45,178 nt of DNA. It comes from Chloroflexota bacterium (GTDB lineage: Bacteria; Chloroflexota; Limnocylindria; Limnocylindrales; CSP1-4). Made by a program: the position numbers and the translations under genes. The notes under the pieces were generated by a model. It saw only the letters and a list, made by a program, of their open reading frames with translations. It was not told the origin of the DNA and searched no databases. How positions within the stretch are numbered: the stretch's first letter is position 1; each line of letters begins with the position of its first letter. The stretch spans positions 68,767 through 113,944 of the forward strand of contig PMYK01000023.1 in assembly GCA_003171255.1 (NCBI GenBank), given 5' to 3'. Positions 23,576 through 31,686 of this stretch are shown piece by piece.

Positions 23576-24481
23576 ATGGCCAGTTCCGGGCAGAACGAGA
23601 CCCTGGCCGACGACAGGCGCGCCAGCGCGGCGGGAGCCGAACCCCCTGCGGACGGCAACCCATCGGGCGAGGGCAACGCGGCATCGTTCGGCGGTCTGAC
23701 TCGCGCCGAGATGGAATCGGCCGCGCTCGCCGGACGGCAGGTCGGCGGTCGACTCGGCCGGGCCACCGCTCTCCGGCTCCTCCGCGAAGGCGAGATGTCA
23801 ATCGTGGGCAGGCTGCTGACCGCCTCGAACGCCACCTTCTTCTGCATGGTCGCCGGCCCGGGCGAAGATCCGTCCGCAACCCAGGCCGCGAGTTGCGTAT
23901 ACAAGCCGATTCGCGGCGAGCGGCCTCTGTTCGACTTTCCCGACGGAACGCTGGCCTGCCGCGAGGTCGCCGCCCACGCAGTCTCGGAGGCGAGCGGCTG
24001 GGATGTGGTCCCGCCCACAGTTATGCGCGAGGGGCCCTTCGGCGAGGGCATGGTCCAGCTCTGGATGGAGGTCGACGAGTCGATCGACCTGGCGGAGCTG
24101 GTCGGCTCGGACAGCCCTGCATTGAGGCGGATCGCCGTACTCGATGCGGTCCTCAACAACGCCGACCGCAAGGCCGGCCACCTCCTCGCCCTCCCCGATG
24201 GACGAGTCCAGGGCATAGACAACGGCCTGTGCTTCGCCATCGAGCCGAAGTTGCGAACGGTGCTGTGGCGGTGGCGGGGTCAGCCACTGAGCGGCGACGA
24301 GCGCACCGTGTTGGGGATGCTCGGCGATCGGATGTCGGCAGATCTCGGCGATGAACTCCGGCCCTTGCTTTCGCGGGAGGAGCTGGTGGCCACGACGCGA
24401 CGGATCGAGGCGCTGTTGTCGGCCGGCGCACTGCCCCGCCCGGATCGAAATCGGCCCGCAGTCCCCTGGCCTCCCTATTGA
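23576..24481 (+). CDS. SCO1664 family protein (PI3/4-kinase-like fold)
   Basis: 301 residues. A Gly/Ala-rich tail of about 40 residues is followed by a kinase-like domain: SCVYKPIRGERPLFDFPDG, EVAAHAVSEASGWDVVPPT, the catalytic-loop-like LDAVLNNADRKAGHLL and the DNG element in GIDNGLCF. These fit the SCO1664 family, whose substrate is not known. The ATG at 23576 lies five bases past the DUF3090 stop, so the two are co-transcribed. The phosphomutase-like third partner sometimes found with them is not here. Confidence 0.85.
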   Translation: MASSGQNETLADDRRASAAGAEPPADGNPSGEGNAASFGGLTRAEMESAALAGRQVGGRLGRATALRLLREGEMSIVGRLLTASNATFFCMVAGPGEDPSATQAASCVYKPIRGERPLFDFPDGTLACREVAAHAVSEASGWDVVPPTVMREGPFGEGMVQLWMEVDESIDLAELVGSDSPALRRIAVLDAVLNNADRKAGHLLALPDGRVQGIDNGLCFAIEPKLRTVLWRWRGQPLSGDERTVLGMLGDRMSADLGDELRPLLSREELVATTRRIEALLSAGALPRPDRNRPAVPWPPY

Positions 24482-24578
24482 GCCAAGTGGTCGTGAGCCG
24501 AGAAGCCGACGGCCTCGTGCAGCAGCGACCCAACGAGTACGGCCGGCCTCCGGCACAATCGGTCCAGGAGGCTGATGC

Positions 24579-25670
24579 GTGTTGAGCTACTTCGAGACCC
24601 GAACCCGGATCATCGCCCTGCTGGCGATCGGCGCCAGCCTCGCGGCCCTGCTCCTCCGCATCGGCGGCGGCGGCAGCGTAGCCGTCTTCGTCGCTTCGGC
24701 CGTCGGGCTCGCGGGCCTTGCGGCGATGGTCGGCGAGGGCACCGAGCAGCTCGGCCACAGGCTGGGGCCCGGCGCGACGGGAGTCCTCCAGTCGGCCCTT
24801 GGGAATCTGCCGGAGCTCTTCATCGGCCTCTTCGCCCTGCGGGCCGGCCTGGTGGATGTCGTCCGGTCGGCACTGGTAGGTTCGATCCTGGCCAACACGC
24901 TCCTGGTGCTCGGGCTGGCCTTCGTGGCCGGCGGCCTTCGGCATGGTCCGCAGACATTCGGGACCAACCAAACAAAGATGATGTCGACGCTGCTGATCCT
25001 CGCGGTCGCTGCAATCGCGATCCCGACGATCGCGACTTCACCCGGCCAGCCCGACCAGGGCCATGCCACCGAGCTGTCGGTGATCGTGTCGATCGTGTTG
25101 CTCGCCGTCTTCGTCGCCAGCGTGCCCTATTCGATCGGGCGCGGGCCGGGTGTCGGAACCGCGGAGAGCGCGGAGAGCGCGCAGAGCGCGGAGCATGTCT
25201 GGCCGCTCTGGCTGGCAATTGGGTCGTTGTTCCTGGCCGCACTTGGTGCGGTCTTCGTCTCCGACTGGTTCGTCGAGGCGCTTCGACCGGCGATGAGCGC
25301 GCTCGGGATGTCGGAAACGTTCGCGGGCCTCGTTGTCGTTGCCATCGCCGGCAACGCGGTAGAGAACGTGGTCGGGGTCCAGGCGATGCTCCGCGACAAG
25401 GGCGACCTGGCGATCAGCCTGATTCTCAACTCGAGTCTGCAGGTTGCGTTGGCCCTGACGCCGGTCCTGGTGATCCTAAGCCTGGTGATGGGCGGGGCGG
25501 CCCTGACTCTGGTGGTATCGCCGTTGCTGGTCGCGGCCCTGGCCCTCGCCACACTCCTGGCCGCATTCATCGTGATCGACGGCGAGTCCAGCTGGCTCGA
25601 GGGTCTGGCCCTGATCGGCCTCTACGTGATCGTCGCCGCAAGTGTGTGGTGGGGCCAGCCGATCGGCTGA
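24579..25670 (+). CDS. Calcium/proton antiporter (CaCA family, CAX/ChaA type)
   Basis: 363 residues with about eleven hydrophobic segments. The two inverted ion-binding repeats are visible as SALGNLPELFIGLFALRAG (first half) and VVAIAGNAVENVVGVQAM (second half), each with the GNxxE motif of this superfamily. A charged loop with SAESAQSAE lies between the halves. It would export Ca2+ or Na+ in exchange for protons. The GTG at 24579 has AGGAGG eight bases upstream. Confidence 0.9.
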   Translation: MLSYFETRTRIIALLAIGASLAALLLRIGGGGSVAVFVASAVGLAGLAAMVGEGTEQLGHRLGPGATGVLQSALGNLPELFIGLFALRAGLVDVVRSALVGSILANTLLVLGLAFVAGGLRHGPQTFGTNQTKMMSTLLILAVAAIAIPTIATSPGQPDQGHATELSVIVSIVLLAVFVASVPYSIGRGPGVGTAESAESAQSAEHVWPLWLAIGSLFLAALGAVFVSDWFVEALRPAMSALGMSETFAGLVVVAIAGNAVENVVGVQAMLRDKGDLAISLILNSSLQVALALTPVLVILSLVMGGAALTLVVSPLLVAALALATLLAAFIVIDGESSWLEGLALIGLYVIVAASVWWGQPIG

Positions 25671-25740
25671 AACCCGTTTGAGCGCCGTTGCCATTGAGTA
25701 GACTTGAGCGGCTGCCAGCACGAACCCAGAAGGCCCTCGA

Positions 25741-26841
25741 GTGAACGACGTCACGCCCATTGCCAGCCCGCGACGCCCTTCGGAGAGCGGTGCCGACCGC
25801 CGCGGCTCCCGACCCCGAGAGGACGGCGCCACAAGCCGCGTGGCGAGCCTGGTCCGGCGAGTCGTTCCGACGCAGTCGCAAGCCGACACGTTCGGCTGGG
25901 TCGTCGCCTGGTTCCTCCTGGTCGCGATCTCGGTCCAGCTGGTCGCGATTGTGGTCGACAACCTGACCTACAACCTGTGGCCGGCCTACGACACCAACGC
26001 CTACTGGCTCGCCGCCCAGCACGTCTTCAATGGACAGCCGCTGTACGCCCGGGCCGAGATCTGGACCGCGGGAGCGTACAAGTACCCGCCCGTGTTCGCC
26101 CAGCTGGTGCTGCCCATCAGTCTCGTACCCGAGGGGTTGATCGACTGGATCTGGCGCCTCTGCGGCGTCATGTGTCTGCGCTACATGTGCGGCTCGTGGA
26201 AGCTGGCCGTGCTGGCCGCTCTGCAGTGGCCGGTCATGTCGGAGCTGGGCTTCGGCAACGTGACTCTTCAGCTGGGGGCGGTCGCGCTGTGGTCCTTCCA
26301 TGACAAGCGGGCCATCTACCTGCTGCCGTGGTTCGCCGGCATGAAGTTCGGTCCGGCACTCCTGCTTCCCTACCTGTGGGCGACCCGGCCGGAGACTCGT
26401 CGACCGATCTACATCGGCTGCACGGCATTCGCGCTGGCCTGTCTGGCTTCGATCTCAATCGCCCCCGGCCTGTGGTTCGACTACCTGGGCACGTTTGGCT
26501 GGGAGACCGGCTCGCAAATGCACGCGATGTTCGTCTACGCAATCGTGCCCGACCACGGCGGCCTGGACTTTGCCCTGCGATTAGCCCTCGCCACGGCTGC
26601 CATCCTCGTCGCCATCCGGTGGCGACTCGACTGGTTGGCCTTCATCGCGGCCACGGCCACGATGCCGATCTTCTCGCTGACGAGGCTGGCGGTTCTGGTT
26701 GCGCTCTGGCCGCTCTGGCTTCGCGGCGTAGTCGACAGGTGGCGTCAGGCCGATGGCCCGTGGCAGCGCTGGCTGACCGCGCCTCTCGTGCACCTGGACA
26801 TGCTGCCGCGGCTGTCGCGGGAAGGGCGGGCAGCCGAATAG
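25741..26841 (+). CDS. GT87 family glycosyltransferase (polyprenyl-phosphate-mannose type)
   Basis: 366 residues, integral membrane. A charged cytoplasmic tail of about 45 residues precedes the first helix (FGWVVAWFLLVAISVQLVAI). The extracytoplasmic loop after it has PAYDTNAYWLAAQ and AYKYPPVFAQLVLP, the acidic and YPP elements common to GT87 (DUF2029) enzymes. About eight more helices follow. It likely moves a sugar from a lipid-linked donor to cell-envelope glycan. The GTG at 25741 is the start. Confidence 0.85.
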   Translation: MNDVTPIASPRRPSESGADRRGSRPREDGATSRVASLVRRVVPTQSQADTFGWVVAWFLLVAISVQLVAIVVDNLTYNLWPAYDTNAYWLAAQHVFNGQPLYARAEIWTAGAYKYPPVFAQLVLPISLVPEGLIDWIWRLCGVMCLRYMCGSWKLAVLAALQWPVMSELGFGNVTLQLGAVALWSFHDKRAIYLLPWFAGMKFGPALLLPYLWATRPETRRPIYIGCTAFALACLASISIAPGLWFDYLGTFGWETGSQMHAMFVYAIVPDHGGLDFALRLALATAAILVAIRWRLDWLAFIAATATMPIFSLTRLAVLVALWPLWLRGVVDRWRQADGPWQRWLTAPLVHLDMLPRLSREGRAAE

Positions 26842-26903
26842 CCCGTCCGGGCGGCTCGCGGATCTCGGGGTCGCGGGCCGCGGCGTCCCGGCCGGTCAGC
26901 GGC

Positions 26904-27929
26904 TCAGCGGTGGGCCCGTCGCGCCCGCCAGACCGGGTCGCCGTGGCGTTCTTCCGCGAGCGGCCAGGCCCCCACCAGTCCCACGTCATTGCCCAGCTCG
27001 GCCGGTACGATTCGGACGCGCCTGGCCGGGTCGCGCAGCCCGGTCCTGGCCACTTCGGTCCGTGCCGGCTGCAGCCAGCGCTCGCCCTGTCGCTCCGCGA
27101 CGGTCCCGCCAACGACGATCCGCTCGGGATTGAAGGCGTTGACCCAGCCGACGCAGGCGATGGCGAATGCACGGCGGGCACGTTCCATGATCTCCGCGCA
27201 AGCTGCGTCGCCGGCCAACTCGCCCTCCGCCACATCCCTGCCGGTAATCGGCGCGGCACTCGATCGAGCCTTGAGGAAGGCCGATCTGCCGGCGGCCAGA
27301 ACGTCGCGGGCCTGGGTCGCCAGCCCCGAGCCAGACGAGATCGCCTCCAGGTGGCCGAGGCCTCCGCAGCCACAACGTGGACCGTCGTCAGGCATGAGAC
27401 AGACATGCCCAACTTCGCCGGCCGTTCCATCTGGACCCAGCATGAGATGGTCGTCGCGCCAGATGGCCCCGCCCAGACCCGTGGATACAGTGACGTAAAG
27501 GAAGTCGCGGCAGCCGCGGGCCGCCCCCAACCAGTGTTCGGCCAGAGCAGCGACGTTGGTGTCCCGGTCGAGGTACGCGGGCAGCCCGAGCCGCGCCTCG
27601 AGCTCGTCGGCGAGGGGCGCGTCGTGCAGCTCAACCACGTTCGGCGGATCAACGACCATGCCGCGCCACGGGTCTACCGGCCCCATGGCCGAGATGCCGA
27701 TGGCCACGACGCGGTCACGAACGTCAGGCCGTATGTCCGCCATGACGCCCTCGAGCAGCGCGGCGCACGCGGCGTAGATCGGCTCGGGACCAACTGCCAG
27801 CGGAGTGGCCACGGCCCGCCGACCGTGCCGCTCCCCGTTTGGCGCGACCGCGGCGGCCCGGATCTGAGTGCCGCCGATGTCGAGCCCAAGCACTACGGCG
27901 CCGGCCCACGCGGGCCCCGGTCCGGTCAT
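26904..27929 (-). CDS. ROK family sugar kinase (glucokinase-like)
   Basis: 341 residues. ATP-binding motif LGLDIGGTQIRAAAV, substrate region RDTNVAALAEHWLG, VSTGLGGAI, and the ROK signature GTAGEVGHV followed by the zinc-binding loop CGCGGLGHLEAISSG. The usual third cysteine of that loop is His here. ROK proteins with no N-terminal HTH, like this one, are normally glucokinases or related hexokinases. It starts in a 4-base overlap with the permease gene upstream. Confidence 0.92.
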   Translation of the reverse strand: MTGPGPAWAGAVVLGLDIGGTQIRAAAVAPNGERHGRRAVATPLAVGPEPIYAACAALLEGVMADIRPDVRDRVVAIGISAMGPVDPWRGMVVDPPNVVELHDAPLADELEARLGLPAYLDRDTNVAALAEHWLGAARGCRDFLYVTVSTGLGGAIWRDDHLMLGPDGTAGEVGHVCLMPDDGPRCGCGGLGHLEAISSGSGLATQARDVLAAGRSAFLKARSSAAPITGRDVAEGELAGDAACAEIMERARRAFAIACVGWVNAFNPERIVVGGTVAERQGERWLQPARTEVARTGLRDPARRVRIVPAELGNDVGLVGAWPLAEERHGDPVWRARRAHR

Positions 27930-29095
27930 GGCAGTTCGTTGCCCGGCCCTGTCCCGGCTGCGCCGGTCCGGCCGGCGCCGACCACCCGATCGACCCTTGC
28001 GGGCTCGTTCGGGTACGGGCCGGTCTCCTCGGGGTAAAGCTCATGCAACGTCACGTTGAGCGCCGCCGCGACCGGGACGCCGAGCAACCCGCCTAGAACG
28101 CCCCAGGTGCTCAACCCGACGAGGACTGCGAAGATCGTGATGACGGGGTGGAGATGGACCGCTCGACCAATCACAAGCGGCATGATCACCTGGTCTTCGA
28201 CCTGGCGAACGACCAGGTAGACGACCAGCACCACGATGGTCGTGTCCGGGCCATGAGTGGCATAGGTGACGGTCCCGGCCAGGGCCGCCGCGACGACTGG
28301 GCCGACCAGCGGGACTATCTCCAGCACGCCGGTCAGGATGCCCAGGGCCAGCGCATATGGAACGTGGAGGATCGGGCCCAGGACGAAGTAGATGACTGCC
28401 GAGACCAGGACGATCAGCAGCAGTTGACCTCTCAGCCACCGACCCAGCACGACGTGGATCCGATGGGCGATTCGGAGCGCGTCAGCCCTCTGGGCGGGAT
28501 CGAGGAACCGCTCCGCGAACTGCCAGAAGCGATGCCCGTCGAGGAGGAGGTAGAAGGTCACGATCAGGCACAGGACGACCTGGAGGCCGACGCCCACGGC
28601 CCGCTCGGCCGTCTGGACCGCGCTGGAGGGCGAGCCGATCCAACCCAGGAAAGCCTGCCGAATCTGGACGGCCAGGTCCTCCACGTTGTAGGTGCTGCCG
28701 GCGATGGCGACCGAGTTTCCGAGCAGCTTGTGCAGCGCCGCGCTTATGACATCGTGCCCGCCAGACGACAGCTCGATCAGCTCCTTGCCCGCACGTTCGG
28801 CGGCCAGGAAGGCAAGCACGCCGACGACGACGAGCACGAGCACGTAGCCGAGCCCCACGACCGCAGCCCTCGGCAATCCGGTCCGGCTCTGGACGCCGGC
28901 TACGACTGGAGAGAAGGCATAGGCGAGCACGCCCGCGACGATGAACGGACCGATGATGCCGCGGGCCAGCCACAGGACCAGCAGGACGGCCAGCGCCAGA
29001 ACGAGCATCCGCACCAACTGGTCGGACCAGGCTATGCGGAAACGCTCGCGCGCCGGCGTCACGGCCGGGCCCGCCGACTCCCGTCTGGTCGCCAT
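27926..29095 (-). CDS. AI-2E family membrane transporter
   Basis: 389 residues with about eight hydrophobic segments (GIIGPFIVAGVLAYAFSPVV, LGYVLVLVVVGVLAFLAAE, GLQVVLCLIVTFYLLLDG, LGILTGVLEIVPLVGPVVAA). The motif EIVPLVGP is typical. Members export autoinducer-2 or small ions and metabolites; the substrate here is unknown. The ATG at 29095 has AAGGAG upstream; a longer frame to 29302 has no ribosome site. It is the first gene of an operon with the ROK kinase. Confidence 0.9.
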   Translation of the reverse strand: MATRRESAGPAVTPARERFRIAWSDQLVRMLVLALAVLLVLWLARGIIGPFIVAGVLAYAFSPVVAGVQSRTGLPRAAVVGLGYVLVLVVVGVLAFLAAERAGKELIELSSGGHDVISAALHKLLGNSVAIAGSTYNVEDLAVQIRQAFLGWIGSPSSAVQTAERAVGVGLQVVLCLIVTFYLLLDGHRFWQFAERFLDPAQRADALRIAHRIHVVLGRWLRGQLLLIVLVSAVIYFVLGPILHVPYALALGILTGVLEIVPLVGPVVAAALAGTVTYATHGPDTTIVVLVVYLVVRQVEDQVIMPLVIGRAVHLHPVITIFAVLVGLSTWGVLGGLLGVPVAAALNVTLHELYPEETGPYPNEPARVDRVVGAGRTGAAGTGPGNELP

Positions 29096-29520
29096 CGAAG
29101 TCCTCTCCTTCGGTTTTTGGGTCAACCCATTTGCTGAATGTACCTCAGGCGGCACCGCAGGCCCTGGCCGGTGATGTCGGCGCGATCCTCGGGCCGGGCA
29201 CCGCGATGCGGCCGTGAGCACAGGTCGGCCGAGCCGAGAGGAACCGGACGGCGCGGAGCAGCGCGGGTCGTTCTTCGCCGAGCAGGCCATTGTCCGCAAC
29301 ATTCACCATGCGACTCGCCCCGGACGACGATCGACCTGCGCCGCCCGGGGGAGGTCCCAGCTGCCGCGCCACGAGCTTCCATCGGCCTCGGCCGACGCGA
29401 TTGCCGAGTGAACCCCGGCGCCACCACAGTGGTTTCCACCCGGGTCGAATGTCTTGGCCCTTCCGACTCCGCCGACGAGTCACCCGTTGCATGTCACGGA
29501 TATGCGAGCCGTGAAGGCAG
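29096..29520. other. Spacer without a recognised gene
   Basis: Between the AI-2E gene and the LigD relic. A -10-like TACATT (29142-29137, minus strand) may drive the permease. Short open frames on both strands have no recognisable motif, so I see nothing else. Confidence 0.5.
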
Positions 29521-29950
29521 CCCGTCCGCCGTCGTGACGAGCGTACAGCGATCGCACCGTTCGCGATGCCCTACCTTCGCGACGCCGCCGTGACCGTAAT
29601 GCGGCACCCCAACGGCATCGATCGACCGGGGTTCTGGCAGAAACAGCTGCCCGGCCACACGTTCGAGGCGACGCGCGATTGGGTCCTCGGCGTATCGCGG
29701 GCGGTGGGCGCGGCTGTGCCCGAGCTGGTTAGCTGGGAGTGGGAGAAGACGCGCCGTCGTGGGCTGGCTCGCCTCGCCTACACCCAGAACGCCTTCAACA
29801 AGACGCTCGTTGCGCCCTACGCAGCCCGGCCCGCCGCCGGCGCCCCGGTTTCGGCGACCATCTCCTGGGCCGAACTGGAGGCGTCTGGCGGTCCGAGGCG
29901 ACCCGTTCGCGCCCTCGCTGACCATCGAGCAGGAGCTGCCTGCTCTGTAG
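29521..29950 (+). pseudogene. Relic of a LigD-type NHEJ polymerase/primase domain
   Basis: The frame from 29521 reads TAIAPFAMPYLRDAA, VTVMRHPNGIDRPGFWQKQ and LPGH, the start of a LigD polymerase domain. It then jumps directly to TFEATRDWVLGVSRAV and PELVSWEWEKTRRRGLARLA, which belong near the end of the domain, so roughly the middle 100-150 residues with the catalytic aspartates are missing. After VSATISWAELE the frame breaks; the next frame continues LAVRGDPFAPSLTIEQELPAL before a stop at 29948-29950. Two lesions make this a non-functional remnant of a bacterial end-joining gene. The missing length is inferred from family knowledge. Confidence 0.75.
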
Positions 29951-29973
29951 CCGTCAGCGACGGCGTTGGATGG

Positions 29974-29979
29974 TACGCT
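29974..29979 (+). promoter_or_regulatory. -10-like box for the ParB-like gene
   Basis: TACGCT seven bases before the ATG at 29987; consistent with a leaderless transcript. Confidence 0.35.
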
Positions 29980-29986
29980 CAGGCGA

Positions 29987-30895
29987 ATGGACAAAGAGCG
30001 ACGCGCGGCCACCACATCGGACACCTCGGCAGATGACGCCGAGGTAGTTCGGCATTCGCTCCTGGCCTGGCACGGAGACCGGTCGGCGGACGAAACGGTC
30101 CCGGTCGAGGATGTAGATCCCGGCGACGTCGCAGCACCCGAGCCCGAGGAGTCGACGGGCATCGTCGGCCACTTCCAGAGCGTCGCCGGACCCGTTGCGG
30201 ATGCGATCGGCACGGTCTTCGTGGCGGCCAGCCAGGGGATGTCCGTGCGCCAGGCATCGATCGAGCGCCGGCTGAAGCGCATGGCCCGGGAGCCCCTGGC
30301 CAACCTCTATGACGTCTACCCGGCGGCACGCGAGGCTGCTCCGCGTGAGCTCGGCATGCGGTTCGTGCCGGTGGAAGATATCAGCGGCACAGCGGTCGCC
30401 GGCGCGGCGCAACGAGGCGGCGACTTCCTGCCGCTCAAGCCGTTCCGGGGACAAAACTGGGAGGGCCGGTGGCGGCGCCTCCGCGAGGCCAACGACAAGC
30501 TGCAGCCGCTGCCGCCGGTTGACCTCGTGAAGTACGACGGCGAGTACTGGGTAGTCGATGGCCATAACCGAATCGCCATGACGCTCTATGCCAACGGCGT
30601 CGGCCTCGACGCAATGGTCACCGAGCTGGTCTCACTCGATGGTCAAACGAGCGAGCTGCCGCGCAACGTGCTCTCCTACCTCGGGGAAACGGGCGAGATG
30701 CGGGCGGCGGCCCAGGGACACCGGCCGGCGATGGGCATGCGTCAGGTCGAGCAGCAATCGGGCGACGAGGCGGCCAACGTCTTCGACGCGGACACTCCGG
30801 TCGCGGACGAGGCAGAAGCCGCGGCCGACACGGTGGACGAGGCCGAGTCCCGTGCGGACCGGCCGAGCTTCCCAGAACCCTGGTCGTGGGACTGA
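29987..30895 (+). CDS. ParB-like nuclease-fold protein
   Basis: 302 residues. The central conserved stretch LYDVYPAAREAAPRELGMRF and the ParB/Srx motif VKYDGEYWVVDGHNRIAMTL (the DGHNR element replaces GERR of true ParB) place it in the ParB/sulfiredoxin superfamily, possibly an NTP-binding regulator. A long acidic N-terminal part and an acidic C-terminal tail (ADEAEAAADTVDEAE) flank it. No HTH is seen, so chromosome partitioning is unlikely. The ATG at 29987 is preferred over a TTG at 29966 because of the -10 box spacing. The metallophosphoesterase follows after one base. Confidence 0.75.
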   Translation: MDKERRAATTSDTSADDAEVVRHSLLAWHGDRSADETVPVEDVDPGDVAAPEPEESTGIVGHFQSVAGPVADAIGTVFVAASQGMSVRQASIERRLKRMAREPLANLYDVYPAAREAAPRELGMRFVPVEDISGTAVAGAAQRGGDFLPLKPFRGQNWEGRWRRLREANDKLQPLPPVDLVKYDGEYWVVDGHNRIAMTLYANGVGLDAMVTELVSLDGQTSELPRNVLSYLGETGEMRAAAQGHRPAMGMRQVEQQSGDEAANVFDADTPVADEAEAAADTVDEAESRADRPSFPEPWSWD

Positions 30896-30896
30896 T

Positions 30897-31673
30897 ATGA
30901 CTCGACGGCTCGCCATCGAATGGCCCGATCCGGCGCCGTTCCGTGACCGCGACGGCGCCCCGATCCGCCTGCTGGCCGTCTCCGACATGCTCGAGCCCAC
31001 GTTGCTCGAGGCCCGGAATCGGGAGGCGGTGGCGCCGGTCGACTTGATCGTCGGCTGCGGCGATCTGGATTACGACGATCTGGCCTTCATCACCGACGGG
31101 TTCAATGCCCCGCTCATCTATGTAGAGGGCAATCATGACAGCGACGAGCGCTGGAAGAGGTGCTCGGGCTTCTGTCCCGAGGCGATCCACTCGACGGCCA
31201 TTCTTCACCGCACGGGTCTGTCGATCGCGGGTTTGACGTGGCCTGGCATACGTGGCAAGTACGGCAACCGGAGTGAGCGAGCGGCCTGGAACCAGGCCCT
31301 CCGTCTGGCGACGCGGCGGCTCGGCAGGCCGGATCCGATCATCGTCCTGAGCCACGTCCCGCCCCGAGGCATCGGCGACGTCCCCACGGACCCCTACCAC
31401 CGTGGCTTCGACGGCTACTACTGGCTGCTGAATCGGCTCGAGCCAACGCTGTGGCTCCACGGCCACACCCCGCTTGCCGCGGCCGATGAATGGAAGCACC
31501 AGGTTGGCACGACGACGGTCGTCAACGTGACCGGGGCCGTGATCATCGACCTGCTGCCACCCGGGCCGGACGCGGTGGCCCGACGAACCCGCCGGATGAA
31601 GGCGCGTGCCGACTCGCGAAGGACCGACCAGTCGATCTCCGACCAGATGCGCGAGGCCGAGCCGCCGCGCTGA
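30897..31673 (+). CDS. Calcineurin-like metallophosphoesterase with altered metal motifs
   Basis: 258 residues. Motifs in order: LLAVSDMLEP (Asp30; the usual DxH is DML), GCGDLDYDDL (Asp56), EGNHDSDE (Asn79, His80), VLSHVPP and LHGHTP (usual GHxH is GHTP). Two metal-ligand histidines are therefore missing, while Asp, GD, GNHD and the later His remain. It could be a one-metal or altered enzyme. It is coupled to the ParB-like gene by one base of spacing, which suggests joint action on a nucleotide or nucleic acid; that is inference. Confidence 0.8.
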   Translation: MTRRLAIEWPDPAPFRDRDGAPIRLLAVSDMLEPTLLEARNREAVAPVDLIVGCGDLDYDDLAFITDGFNAPLIYVEGNHDSDERWKRCSGFCPEAIHSTAILHRTGLSIAGLTWPGIRGKYGNRSERAAWNQALRLATRRLGRPDPIIVLSHVPPRGIGDVPTDPYHRGFDGYYWLLNRLEPTLWLHGHTPLAAADEWKHQVGTTTVVNVTGAVIIDLLPPGPDAVARRTRRMKARADSRRTDQSISDQMREAEPPR

Positions 31674-31686
31674 GAAGGGCGCTGGG

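Noticed and set aside
26328-28037. Long plus-strand open frame (569 codons)
   Set aside because: It overlaps the GT87 gene in another frame and is opposite the ROK kinase; no protein motif is seen.
29138-29520. Open frames before the LigD relic
   Set aside because: Arg/Pro-rich low-information translations on both strands with no motif or ribosome site.
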